From positions 40,739 to 104,738 of the forward strand of contig CAYXNS010000003.1 in NCBI GenBank assembly GCA_964466315.1: a DNA stretch of 64,000 nt. Direction: 5' to 3'. The position numbers and the translations under genes are program-made. The notes beneath the pieces are model-generated. The model worked only from the letters and a program-made list of their open reading frames with translations, made no database searches and had not been told where the DNA came from. Shown here one piece after another: positions 15,588-24,079 of this stretch (position 1 is its first letter; every line of letters begins with the position of its first letter). This stretch comes from SMWC01 sp964466315 (GTDB taxonomy: Bacteria; Pseudomonadota; Gammaproteobacteria; Steroidobacterales; Rariloculaceae).

Positions 15588-17257
15588 TACGCGACCTCTT
15601 TGTTTTCGGAGTTGTACACGGCTTCCTTGAACGGCTCGATCCCCACCCGTCGGTAGGTATCGAGAAAGCGCTCGTTTTCATTACGAACTTCGAGATACTG
15701 GTTGACGACAGCCTCGATGGCGTCCGGGACGTCTTCCTGCGGGAGGCCCGGACCGAGCCGATTGCCGAGAGACGCGCGTTCGTCCGAAGAGCCGCCCAGG
15801 GTCAACTGGAAGAACTCTTTGCCACGCTTATCGACGCCGAGGATGCCGATGTTACCGACGTGATGATGGCCGCAAGCATTCATGCAGCCGGAGACGTTGA
15901 TCGTGAGATCGCCAACGCACGCCAAATAATCGGCATCCAGAAAATGCTGGCTGATATCTCTTGCTACGGGAATGGAGCGCGCGTTCGCGAGATTGCAGTA
16001 GTCCAAGCCTGGACAGGAGATGATATCCGTGAGCTGACCCAGATTCGGTGTCGCAAGCCCCAGAGCCACAAGCTCCTGCCACAGGGAATGTAGATCCGGC
16101 TGCTGTATGTCGACCAGAGTCAGGTTCTGGCGGTGGCCAGCCCGGAGCTCGCCCAGGCTGAATCGGTCGGCGAGCTCGGCCAAGGCATCCATCTCGTCGG
16201 CGCTAATGTCTCCCGGCACGCGGCCGGGAGATTTGAGCGTGATATTGACGATGCTGTAGCCAGCCACCTTGTGGGCGACGACGTTGCTCCTCATCCAACG
16301 GTCGAACCCTTCATCGAACTCCCGCAACGCGTCGAGTTCACCGGTTATGTCCTCGAGCGCTTCGTACTCGGGCGCAGCGAAATAGGCTTCGATCCGGTCT
16401 ATCTCTTCCTGCGGCACTTTCAGCGAGCCGTCCTTGATTCGACCCCACTCCTCGTCGACGAGTTCGCGATACTTGTCGATCCCCATCTGGTTGACGATGA
16501 TCTTGATTCGCGCTTTATGAATGTTGTCGCGGCGACCGTGGATGTTGTAGACGCGAAGAATCGCTTCGACGTAGGAGAGGACGTGTTCGGGCGCAAGCCA
16601 CTCCCGGATCGTGTGAGCGATAAACGGCGTGCGTCCCTGACCACCCCCGACCAGCACTTCAAAGCCCATCTTCCCTGCGTCGTTGAGATGCATCCGCAGC
16701 CCGATGTCGTGCAGCGCAACGGCGGCGCGGTCAGTCGGTGAGCCGGTTACGGCGATTTTGAACTTGCGCGGCAGGTACGAGAACTCGGGATGCAGGACCG
16801 TATACTGACGCAGCAACTCGCAATAGATCCGCGGATCATCGAGTTCTTCGACTGCTCTTCCCGCGTATTGATCCGACGTGATATTGCGTACACAGTTGCC
16901 GGACGCCTGAATTGCGTTTACCTCCACTTCTGCCAACTCCTGAAGGAGATCCGGCGTCTCTTCGAGCTTTATCCAGTTGTACTGAATGTTCTGCCGGGTC
17001 GTGAAATGGCCGAAGCCTTTATCGTAGGTCCTCGCGATGTGCGCGAACTTACGCAGCTGCCGCGACGAGAGGCTGCCATAGGGCACGTTGACGCGGAGCA
17101 TGTATGCGTGAAGTTGCATGTAGAGACCGTTCATAAGCCGTAACGGCTTGAACTGATCCTCGGTCAGGGTGCCCGTGAGGCGCCGTTCGACCTGGCGGCG
17201 AAACTGCTCGACTCGCTCGTTGACGAGCTTGGCATCGAATTCATCGTAACGATACAT
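15587..17257 (-). CDS. cysI: Assimilatory sulfite (nitrite/sulfite) reductase hemoprotein
   Basis: A 556-residue siroheme and [4Fe-4S] reductase that reduces sulfite to sulfide for cysteine synthesis. The two family repeats are visible: GYGSLSSRQLRKFAHIA-type first ferredoxin-like domain, siroheme-contact blocks TTRQNIQYNW and GNCVRNITSD in the first half, the second half with LRAGHRQNLTLVDI, and cluster ligands in SCPGLDYCNLA and NVSGCMNACGHHHVGNIG. The operon order DUF2849-cysI-DUF934 supports sulfite, not nitrite, as substrate. The electron donor (flavoprotein CysJ or ferredoxin) is not in the window. Confidence 0.9.
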   Translation of the reverse strand: MYRYDEFDAKLVNERVEQFRRQVERRLTGTLTEDQFKPLRLMNGLYMQLHAYMLRVNVPYGSLSSRQLRKFAHIARTYDKGFGHFTTRQNIQYNWIKLEETPDLLQELAEVEVNAIQASGNCVRNITSDQYAGRAVEELDDPRIYCELLRQYTVLHPEFSYLPRKFKIAVTGSPTDRAAVALHDIGLRMHLNDAGKMGFEVLVGGGQGRTPFIAHTIREWLAPEHVLSYVEAILRVYNIHGRRDNIHKARIKIIVNQMGIDKYRELVDEEWGRIKDGSLKVPQEEIDRIEAYFAAPEYEALEDITGELDALREFDEGFDRWMRSNVVAHKVAGYSIVNITLKSPGRVPGDISADEMDALAELADRFSLGELRAGHRQNLTLVDIQQPDLHSLWQELVALGLATPNLGQLTDIISCPGLDYCNLANARSIPVARDISQHFLDADYLACVGDLTINVSGCMNACGHHHVGNIGILGVDKRGKEFFQLTLGGSSDERASLGNRLGPGLPQEDVPDAIEAVVNQYLEVRNENERFLDTYRRVGIEPFKEAVYNSENKEVA

Positions 17258-17262
17258 CCTGC

Positions 17263-17544
17263 TTAGCCGCTCCCGTTGAGCTTGTCCGTACGGACGGACG
17301 GGCCGAACGCGCGAATGGCCTCGCGGACTTCCACCGGCCGCCGCTCACCATTCTCGACCTCTATGAGATACGGATCCACGATCATGCAGTTCTCGACGGC
17401 CTGCTCAGCCGCGCCCATGAACCGGTCCGAGTCGGCTTCGCTGTCGAGTAATATGCCGTCGGCGATGGAATCCGCCCAGGCGGCATCGGCGTCCATGAAC
17501 ACGACGCGTCCGTCGACCAACCGGCTGGCGATGATTATCTGCAT
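17263..17544 (-). CDS. DUF2849 protein, first gene of the sulfite reductase operon
   Basis: A 93-residue protein of the DUF2849 family, MQIIIASRLVDGRVVFMDADAAWADSIADG...NCMIVDPYLIEVE...PVEVREAIRAFGPSVRTD. The family occurs almost only upstream of cysI-type sulfite reductases. Function not established. Five bases separate its stop from the cysI start. The upstream region (17545-17600) is AT-rich and likely holds the operon promoter, but I cannot name an operator. Confidence 0.85.
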   Translation of the reverse strand: MQIIIASRLVDGRVVFMDADAAWADSIADGILLDSEADSDRFMGAAEQAVENCMIVDPYLIEVENGERRPVEVREAIRAFGPSVRTDKLNGSG

Positions 17545-17599
17545 GCAAGTGATCTCAATTTACTGATTTATATAAAGTTAATGTGGCTATCTGCAGGAG

Positions 17600-17760
17600 T
17601 TACCCGCCGATCGTCACAGACTGGATCAGTGTCGGCTGCTCCTCGAGACCGGTGGCTTTCCTGGATGGGTAAGGATACACGTCGAAATCGGCGCTCTTAT
17701 GCCAATCCCGCAGAACAATATGCGGAAAACTCAGATAGCGTGGATTGAGCGGTACAATAC
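17600..17760 (-). other. Possible gene remnant of unknown family
   Basis: A minus-strand frame ending at TAA 17600 reads IVPLNPRYLSFPHIVLRDW and then HKSADFDVYPYPSRKATG to the end. The composition looks protein-like and no start with a ribosome site is visible. It may be the C-terminal end of a lost gene. I do not recognise the family and it could be chance. Confidence 0.2.
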
Positions 17761-17809
17761 TTCTCGATCTCACCAAAAAGACACAAGAAAAAGAGGACAA
17801 TCGAACGTC

Positions 17810-19066
17810 ATGAACAGCGAGCTATCTCGACGCGACTTCGTCGCGCTCATGGGGGCCGGCCTGGTGGCCTCTTCCACCGGCGCACGAGCTCAATCGCAGC
17901 AAACACTCTACGCCTATGTCGGCTCGTGGACGCAAGGGCCATTCGGCGTCGGCGGCGGCGGCGGCATTCAGGTCTATGCGGTCGACATGAGCGATGGCTC
18001 GCTCACCCAGGTAAGCCGAACCGGGCCCGAGTTCGAGAACCTGAACGCAGGCTACCTCTGCATTTCACCGGATGGGCGGTTCCTCTACTCGACCAACGAG
18101 ATCAAGAACCTCAATAGCGAGTTCGGCGGTGGCGGCGGGCTGCTCTCGTTCTCCATCAATCGTAACGACGGCTCGATCACCCATATGAACACGCAGCCTT
18201 CGATGGGCGTCAATCCCGCCTACATTACGATCGATGCGACGGGCACGCGGGTACTCACGTCCAATCACGGCAACTACGACCCGGTCGTTCGGGTGACCGA
18301 ACGCAAAGGCGTTCCCAAAATCGAGAAAGTTTACGATGACGGCACGGTTGCGATCTATCCCGTGCGGGACGACGGCACACTGGCGCCGGCGTCCGATGTT
18401 GTCGTGCTCGAACGGTTGAGTGGCCCGGACCCAATCGCGCAACAGAGCGCTCACGCCCACTCCGTGAACTTCGATCCGAGCAATAGCTTCGTGATCGTCT
18501 GCGACAAAGGTGCGGATCGTATCTACACCTACCGCGTGGACCCAGGGTCGTTCACGCTCACGGACGAAAAGTTTTTCGAGACGGTGCCAGGCATCTCGCC
18601 CCGGCATTCGGCGTTCCACCCGACCCGGCCTTACGTCTTCGTCATCAATGAACGAGCCTCGACCGTGTCATCGCTCGAATACGATGCGAGTACGCGTGAG
18701 GTGAACCATATCCAGTCCATAGCGACGATCCCATCCGATTTCACGACGCGGAACACGACGGCGGACATACGTGTCCACCCCAACGGCCGGTTCGTCTACG
18801 GCAGTAACCGCGGCCATGACAGCATCGCAATCTACAGTGTGGACGAGGCCACCGGAGAGCTGATGACGATAGATATCGTCTCGACTCTCGGTCAAACCCC
18901 ACGAGGTTTTAACTTCGATCCATCGGGCCGATATATATTCGTCGCGAATCAGGGTTCCAACAGTATCGTCACGTTCGAGGTGAATCCCGACAGCGGCATG
19001 CTGACGCCGACCGGCGCCGAAGCCGAAGCGCTGAAGCCCGCGTGTATCAAATTCCTAACGGTATAG
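17810..19066 (+). CDS. Lactonase family beta-propeller protein, Tat-exported
   Basis: A 418-residue seven-bladed beta-propeller of the YkgB/6-phosphogluconolactonase-type lactonase family. A Tat signal is clear (SRRDFVALMGAGLVASSTG), so the protein is exported folded to the periplasm. Blade motifs: YVGSWTQGPFGVGGGGGIQV, GYLCISPDGRFLYSTNE, NPAYITIDATGTRVLTSNHG, AHAHSVNFDPSNSFVIVCDKG, PRHSAFHPTRPYVFVINE, RVHPNGRFVYGSNRGHDSI and FNFDPSGRYIFVANQGSNSI. The ATG at 17810 (AGAGGA 13 bases upstream) is chosen because it opens the Tat signal; the frame extends 37 codons further back. Natural substrate unknown. Upstream of a tannase-like gene with 46 bases between. Confidence 0.87.
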   Translation: MNSELSRRDFVALMGAGLVASSTGARAQSQQTLYAYVGSWTQGPFGVGGGGGIQVYAVDMSDGSLTQVSRTGPEFENLNAGYLCISPDGRFLYSTNEIKNLNSEFGGGGGLLSFSINRNDGSITHMNTQPSMGVNPAYITIDATGTRVLTSNHGNYDPVVRVTERKGVPKIEKVYDDGTVAIYPVRDDGTLAPASDVVVLERLSGPDPIAQQSAHAHSVNFDPSNSFVIVCDKGADRIYTYRVDPGSFTLTDEKFFETVPGISPRHSAFHPTRPYVFVINERASTVSSLEYDASTREVNHIQSIATIPSDFTTRNTTADIRVHPNGRFVYGSNRGHDSIAIYSVDEATGELMTIDIVSTLGQTPRGFNFDPSGRYIFVANQGSNSIVTFEVNPDSGMLTPTGAEAEALKPACIKFLTV

Positions 19067-19112
19067 GTGCGGATAGCGAACCGCGAATCGTCAAGTACCG
19101 CTACGGAGATTG

Positions 19113-20690
19113 ATGATGATCGAAAGAAAATTGCTACTGGTACCTGCTTCGCTCCTGCTCGCGCCGTTGAGCCTGGAAGCACTCGAGTGCGAAGTCGCGA
19201 GTTTCGCCGAAACGGCAGCGAGTTCGCCTCACGGAGTGACACTCACGAGTGCGGGGCCGGCCGGCGATGCCGGCGCCTACTGTCAGATCGAAGGAGTCAT
19301 CGCGAATGCCGACGACGGCCAGAGCCGGATTCGGTTTCGGTATCGTCTGCCGGCGACGGACACCTGGAACGGCAAGTTCATGGTGACTGGAAACGGCGGC
19401 ACGGCGGGTAGTTTTCAGGGCGAACCCCGCGCTCGAACGGCCCTGGAACTCGGCTACGCGGTCGCGCAGACGGATACGGGACATAGAAGCGGCGATTCGA
19501 ACAACTGGCTCATGAAGGAGATCGAGCCCGGCGTCATCGTCCCCAATAACGTGACCATCGCAGACTTCGCGTACCGGTCGATCCACTTGACGGCAGTCGT
19601 CGGCAAGCAATTCGTAAACGCATTCTATGCACAGGAACCCGAACAGTCCTACTATTTCGGCTGCTCGACGGGCGGGCGCCAGGGCCTGAAGTCGATGCAG
19701 CGTTATCCGAACGACTTTGACGGGATCCTCGCGGGCGCGCCCGTATTCTCGCTGACGCGTTTGAACATGTCTCAGGTCTGGGCAGCCCAGGAAGTCGCCA
19801 GACTCAAAACCGAGAACGAGGCTTTGTCGCCGGCCCAGCTCGACCTGATCAAGGATGCGACGGTCGGTAGTTGCGATGCTATCGACGGCTTGACGGATCG
19901 CATCATCGACGATCCCCGGCAGTGCGACTTCGACCCGGGAGTGTTGCAGTGCGGTTCTTCCGAGTCTCCGCCGCAGTGCCTAACGGGATCCCAGGTCGAT
20001 TTCGTCCGATCGATCTATCGCGGGCCCGTCACAGCGGCGGGCGAGCGGATCTATCCCGGCCGGCTGCCCGGCGGCGAGGGCCGCGGCATGGGCGGCTGGC
20101 AGGGCTTCGTGACAGCGCCGTGCTCAAACGACAACGGCACGGGGCGCTGCGACCTAGCGTCACGCGCCTGGCATCAGGATCCGGGAACCGACTTCGTAAA
20201 CGACTTCAGCATCGACGACCCCGAAGACGTCGCGGCCGCCGACTCATCCTACTACTCGAGCGAGATACGCGCCGACAATCCCGACGTGACGCCGTTCGTC
20301 CAGAGCGGTGGCAAGGCAATTCTCTATCACGGCTGGAACGATTCGAACGTGACACCACTCCCGACCGTCGAACTATACGAAGCGATGGAGGAAACGGTGT
20401 CGCGCAAACGCGGCGTGAATGACTTCCGCGATCACATACGCTTGTTCATGGCGCCGGGAATGTGGCATTGCGGCGGCGGCGACGGCCCGAACAACTACAC
20501 GCGCTCGGCTATTGAGGCAATTGACGCCTGGGTGACCCACGGCGAGGCACCGGACTCGATTGTGGCGACGCACGACGCTCGCGGAATCTCCCGACCCTGG
20601 TGCCCCTACCCTCAGGTGGCAAGATTAAGAGCGTCCGGCCTCGACTCGAACGAGGCCGAGAGCTTTCGGTGCGTCACCCCAACTGAGTGA
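19113..20690 (+). CDS. Tannase/feruloyl esterase family protein
   Basis: A secreted esterase of about 525 residues with signal peptide (LLLVPASLLLAPLSLEA). The serine hydrolase triad region is visible: nucleophile elbow G-C-S-T-G-G-R with Ser near residue 185, acid region HGWNDSNVTP, and the late His in APGMWHCGGG. Paired cysteines (CEVASF...YCQIEG; CDAIDG...CDFDP; CGSSESPPQC) match the family, which uses disulfides beside the catalytic site and a calcium-binding lid. Likely hydrolyses phenolic or aromatic carboxylic esters; the true substrate is not readable. GGAG lies five bases before the ATG at 19113; the next ATG at 19116 is equally good. Probably co-transcribed with the lactonase gene. 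Confidence 0.87.
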   Translation: MMIERKLLLVPASLLLAPLSLEALECEVASFAETAASSPHGVTLTSAGPAGDAGAYCQIEGVIANADDGQSRIRFRYRLPATDTWNGKFMVTGNGGTAGSFQGEPRARTALELGYAVAQTDTGHRSGDSNNWLMKEIEPGVIVPNNVTIADFAYRSIHLTAVVGKQFVNAFYAQEPEQSYYFGCSTGGRQGLKSMQRYPNDFDGILAGAPVFSLTRLNMSQVWAAQEVARLKTENEALSPAQLDLIKDATVGSCDAIDGLTDRIIDDPRQCDFDPGVLQCGSSESPPQCLTGSQVDFVRSIYRGPVTAAGERIYPGRLPGGEGRGMGGWQGFVTAPCSNDNGTGRCDLASRAWHQDPGTDFVNDFSIDDPEDVAAADSSYYSSEIRADNPDVTPFVQSGGKAILYHGWNDSNVTPLPTVELYEAMEETVSRKRGVNDFRDHIRLFMAPGMWHCGGGDGPNNYTRSAIEAIDAWVTHGEAPDSIVATHDARGISRPWCPYPQVARLRASGLDSNEAESFRCVTPTE

Positions 20691-20713
20691 TACCGTGGTG
20701 CTCGCGGTCGTCG

Positions 20714-20823
20714 CTAGGTGGCGAGGTCACCGCGGCGGGCGTGGAAGAACAAGACGAGCGTTGCGCCGTACGCGGCGATCAATAAACCGAGCACTAGATA
20801 AGGGAAGACAGCCGATCTAGAAC
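20714..20823 (-). other. Possible membrane-protein C-terminal remnant
   Basis: A minus-strand frame ends at TAG 20714 after FPYLVLGLLIAAYGATLVLF and FHARRGDLAT, a plausible last membrane helix with a basic tail. No start codon with a ribosome site or upstream part is visible before the divergent DoxX gene. It may be the end of a deleted membrane protein, or chance. Confidence 0.25.
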
Positions 20824-20886
20824 ACCGGCATTCGAGCACGCGAATAATAATCAGAACGATAAATAACTGGGAGCGATGGGATAACT

Positions 20887-21342
20887 ATGAGAATTACTAT
20901 TGACACTGACTCAACGACGGATGGAGCGCCGAGTAATTTGCAGATCGGATACTTCTTCTTCCGCATCTTCGCAGGGGTAAACCTTTTTCTGCACGGTTTC
21001 ATGCGCATGATAACCGGTGTGAGCGCCTGGGTGGCTCCCCAGACTGAGACTTTCGTCGACACCTATCTACCGATGCCGCTGGTAAGCCTGGTGTTACACA
21101 TGATTCCTTACATCGAGGTTTTCATAGGCACGTTTATGATCCTCGGGTTATTGACGCGTTGGGCGCTTATCGGCGGCCTGGCATTCATGTTCGTGCTGCT
21201 CTATGGCCACCTGACCCGACAGAACTGGAGCGGCGCTCATATCGTCATGCACTACGGAATCTATTATTGGCTCTTGATCGTATTGATCGGGCAAAACTGG
21301 CTAGCGCTGGACAACCGCAGAGCGAGCGCTCCTGACGGGTAA
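20887..21342 (+). CDS. DoxX-like small membrane protein
   Basis: A 151-residue inner-membrane protein with four hydrophobic helices: GYFFFRIFAGVNLFLHGF, LVLHMIPYIEVFIGTFMILG, ALIGGLAFMFVLLYG and HIVMHYGIYYWLLIVLIGQN. The FRIxxGxxxxxHG start, IPYIEVxIGxxMILGLxTR and the closing W-LALDNRR match the DoxX/DoxD-like superfamily, some of which act with thiosulfate or quinone chemistry; the function here is unknown. The start at 20887 is followed by a charged, non-hydrophobic leader of about 15 residues. Confidence 0.75.
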   Translation: MRITIDTDSTTDGAPSNLQIGYFFFRIFAGVNLFLHGFMRMITGVSAWVAPQTETFVDTYLPMPLVSLVLHMIPYIEVFIGTFMILGLLTRWALIGGLAFMFVLLYGHLTRQNWSGAHIVMHYGIYYWLLIVLIGQNWLALDNRRASAPDG

Positions 21343-21366
21343 CGAAACGCGGAACTGTCGAACCCG

Positions 21367-21975
21367 CTAAGTCACCTTCGTCTCGGCGGGTTTATCGATG
21401 AAGACGCTCAAGGTTGGCCCGTTCGAGTGAAATCTTAATTCGCAAGATAATGGAAGCGTCGCAGTATTGCTGACGGGGCTGTGATTGATGAAAGTCCCGT
21501 TGGCGCTGCCCATATCTTTAACATACCAGGCACCGTCTTCGGCCCAGATGACGGCATGGTGACGGCTCACGCGTTCGTCCGAAAAGTTCACTTCGTTATC
21601 GAGTCCACGACCGATGGACAGCGCTTTGAAAAAGCGCTTCTCTTTCAGCGTATTGCCCACCACCGCCCACTTCAATAGGACGTAGCCGGCGTCGATATTG
21701 TCGTGACGGTGCATGGCCCAACTCAAGCCGGGGTTGAGGTTCTCGACGTCCTTGGGATCGCGCACGAGCTGCGGCTGCGCCACATCGTATTTCCACGACA
21801 GCCAGGCAAGCACGGGGATGACGGCCAATCCGACGATGATAAAAACGCGCAGAGCTTCGAGTTCCGTGGACGCCCGACGGCACGCCGCCGCGACGGAATC
21901 CCCTCGCGCGGCTAACTGCCGAACGAGTTCGAGTCCGATGCCGCGATTCGCGCCCGCGACGATGACCCTCGCCAT
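21367..21975 (-). CDS. Chimeric protein: SDR N-terminus, membrane helix and FHA domain
   Basis: A 202-residue protein. Residues 1-42 (MARVIVAGANRGIGLELVRQ, then LAARGDSVAAACRRASTELEAL) are the cofactor-binding start of a C-factor-like short-chain dehydrogenase, but the rest of that enzyme is missing. From residue 43 comes a membrane helix (RVFIIVGLAVIPVLAWLSW), a linker, and an FHA phosphothreonine-binding domain at about 105-195 with SIGRGLDNEVNFSD, ERVSRHHAVIW and DMGSANGTFIN. The ribosome site (AGGAAG eight bases before ATG) is in the correct place for the SDR part, so the old SDR start now drives the FHA protein. It looks like a fusion made by deletion. If made, the FHA domain faces the cytosol or periplasm depending on helix orientation. 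Confidence 0.7.
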   Translation of the reverse strand: MARVIVAGANRGIGLELVRQLAARGDSVAAACRRASTELEALRVFIIVGLAVIPVLAWLSWKYDVAQPQLVRDPKDVENLNPGLSWAMHRHDNIDAGYVLLKWAVVGNTLKEKRFFKALSIGRGLDNEVNFSDERVSRHHAVIWAEDGAWYVKDMGSANGTFINHSPVSNTATLPLSCELRFHSNGPTLSVFIDKPAETKVT

Positions 21976-22013
21976 GATGATGCTTCCTGTACTTCTCGGA
22001 ATCTAAACCTGCG

Positions 22014-22529
22014 CTAGCGCAATGCGAGAGTCAGCGCCTCGCGAACCTCCGCATCCCAGAGCTGCGACAGCATCGTGCCCGGCGGAAGGTCGGTAGATGC
22101 GCGGCGGTAGGACACGATGCCGCTGCCATCGACGACCATCAGCCCCGGGATGAATTGAACGTCGTACGCCTCCCCGATGTTGTCACCCTCGAGAATGCCC
22201 AAGATGGGAAAACCGAGCCCCTCCAGATAGGCCTTGGGATCGCCGATGCCACGTTCCTTGGTGTTGATTGCGATGATCTGCACACCATCGGCCGCATAGT
22301 CGGCTTGAATCGTTTCCAGATACGGCATAAACGCCTTGCAGTACGGACACCATGTCGCCCAGAAGACAACGACGGCGGGATTACCGCCCAGCACCTCCGG
22401 AAAGGAGACGACTTGATCGTTGGCATCATTACCGGTCCAGGCCGGCGCGCGGCTCCCCGCTTCGACCGCCCACGCGCCCGTGGTCCAGGCGCTGAATAGG
22501 AGCGTGATTATGAGAAGTCTGGATGACAT
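22014..22529 (-). CDS. TlpA/ResA-like periplasmic thioredoxin
   Basis: A 171-residue exported thioredoxin-fold protein. Signal MSSRLLIITLLFSAWTTGAW cut near AWA, then PAVVVFWATWCPYCKAFMPY with the redox pair C-P-Y-C, a cis-Pro region in VQFIPGLMVVDG and a redoxin-type central insert. It probably reduces disulfides or heme-site cysteines in the periplasm. There is no membrane anchor beyond the cleaved signal. It is followed on the same strand by the SDR/FHA chimera. Confidence 0.85.
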   Translation of the reverse strand: MSSRLLIITLLFSAWTTGAWAVEAGSRAPAWTGNDANDQVVSFPEVLGGNPAVVVFWATWCPYCKAFMPYLETIQADYAADGVQIIAINTKERGIGDPKAYLEGLGFPILGILEGDNIGEAYDVQFIPGLMVVDGSGIVSYRRASTDLPPGTMLSQLWDAEVREALTLALR

Positions 22530-22617
22530 GGCGATTCCACTCAGTTGTCGTTCTACTTGTCTATGAACCTTTAGATCTGCTTTCGTTCCGCCGGCTCCTA
22601 ATCGCAGGTAACGATCG

Positions 22618-22827
22618 TTACCGATCTTGCACTTTGCCGCCCCAGATCTCCCGGTGGGCTTCCTCCGCGGCAGCGCGCACTTTCGAATGTCTCTTTGTAA
22701 GGAGCAGACTGTCGGGCGAACAAACCCTTGCCCTAATGAGGCCGAGATCCGCTGCCGCGTCGAACAGGCTCGGATACCAGCGCTTCCATCCGGGCAACAG
22801 TCGTTCGACTTCGTCTCGCAGGCTCAT
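22618..22827 (-). CDS. Small conserved-looking hypothetical protein
   Basis: A 69-residue soluble protein, beginning MSLRDEVERLLPGWKRWYPS and continuing LFDAAADLGLIRARVCSPDS. Alternating charged and hydrophobic residues suggest two helices. No family recognised. The ribosome site is weak (GAAGA). It lies alone between the thioredoxin and the AI-2E exporter genes, all on the minus strand. It could also be a remnant of a larger gene. Confidence 0.45.
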   Translation of the reverse strand: MSLRDEVERLLPGWKRWYPSLFDAAADLGLIRARVCSPDSLLLTKRHSKVRAAAEEAHREIWGGKVQDR

Positions 22828-22915
22828 TTCATTTCTTCAGGTTCGTTCCGGTCACAATCTAAATGACGCGCTGCCCAGGCACAACAACCCACGTCTCAGT
22901 AAGCGCGGCGACGCT

Positions 22916-23887
22916 TCAGTGCCCGCGGACGCGCTCCGCCTCGCCCAATAAAACCGCAATGGGCGCCGTTCGGTTGCTCGACTCCAGCGCGATCTTCGCG
23001 GTCATCGTCAACGGCACCGACAACAGCATGCCCACGGGCCCGAAGACCCAGCCCCAGAACACCAACGAAAGAAATACGACGAGCGTCGATAAGCCCAATC
23101 CGCGCCCCATGACGCGCGGCTCGATGACGCCGCCGATCGTGATGTTGATGACGAAGTAACCGATGCCGATGACCGCCGTTTGCGCGAGCCCGAACTGGAC
23201 GAGAGCCAGGAGAACCGGCGGTATAGCCGCGATCAGCGAGCCGATGCTCGGCACGTAGTTGAGAAGAAACGCGAGCAGTCCCCATAACAGCGGAAAATCC
23301 AGTCCAACGACGGCGGTCAGCGCGCCGGCGAATGCACCGGTGACGAGACTCACTACCGTCTTGATCCCGAGGTAGCGCTGCACGCCGGACGTAAATCGCG
23401 TGAAATACTCGGGGTCGCCCCGGGAGGACGTCAGCACGAGCTGCAACTTAGCCGGAAAGCTCGAGGCCTCCAGCAAGATGAAGATCACCGTGAAGATGAT
23501 GAGGAAGAAGTAGGCAAATAGGCCCTGCAAGCCGGTGAAGAGATTCGCGACCAATCCCATGGGCGATGCCGGCTGGATCTGTTCCAGCAATCCCGAGATC
23601 GAGACGTCCTGCCCGAATTGCGCCGCGAACGCGTTCAGCGTGTCATTGAGTTGTTGCTCATAGAATGGGAGGCGATCGGTGAACTCGCCGATCTGACCGC
23701 CGACGAACACACCGACGAGGGTTAACACGCCTATGATCACGAACACGACAACCATCACGGCAATACCGACCGGAATGCGTATTCGCCGCATCCATCGCAT
23801 AAACGGCGAGCAGATGACGGCGAGAAATGCCGCTACGAGAATGGGCACAAGTATGCCGCTCGCCGCCTGCATACCAAAGATCAACAC
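22916..23887 (-). CDS. AI-2E family transporter (PerM/YhhT-like)
   Basis: An inner-membrane protein with about eight helices of the AI-2E exporter family. Family blocks: SGILVPILVAAFLAVICSPF, GFVEGKLQ-type region replaced here by LLEASSFPAKLQLVL, YLGIKTVVSLVTGAFAGALT, FPLLWGLLAFLLNYVPSIGS, VIGIGYFVINITIGGVIEPR and GLSTLVVFLSLVFWGWVFGP. Exports small molecules; the substrate is not predictable. The chosen start is a GTG with no good ribosome site; family members usually have 15-25 more residues with one more half-helix, and the frame stays open upstream (…SSKTGATALISAASVVV), so the true start may lie about 20-25 codons earlier at a non-ATG codon. Confidence 0.82.
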   Translation of the reverse strand: MLIFGMQAASGILVPILVAAFLAVICSPFMRWMRRIRIPVGIAVMVVVFVIIGVLTLVGVFVGGQIGEFTDRLPFYEQQLNDTLNAFAAQFGQDVSISGLLEQIQPASPMGLVANLFTGLQGLFAYFFLIIFTVIFILLEASSFPAKLQLVLTSSRGDPEYFTRFTSGVQRYLGIKTVVSLVTGAFAGALTAVVGLDFPLLWGLLAFLLNYVPSIGSLIAAIPPVLLALVQFGLAQTAVIGIGYFVINITIGGVIEPRVMGRGLGLSTLVVFLSLVFWGWVFGPVGMLLSVPLTMTAKIALESSNRTAPIAVLLGEAERVRGH

Positions 23888-24079
23888 AACGACGGAGGCG
23901 GCGGAAATCAGCGCTGTCGCACCCGTTTTTGATGACGCGTCGATGAGTCTCTCCCGGACCAGCCAGACTAGACTGTACGCGTTCCGAGGGCGATAACAAA
24001 GTGCGGCGGAGTCGAATATTCACTCCGCGCCCGAGCGACGGGCGAAGCCCGCCAGGGACGTTCTAGGCGACGCGCCTGC

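Noticed and set aside
15587..17257. Reading cysI as a nitrite reductase
   Set aside because: The DUF2849/DUF934 context and the ATP sulfurylase/APS kinase gene favour sulfite.
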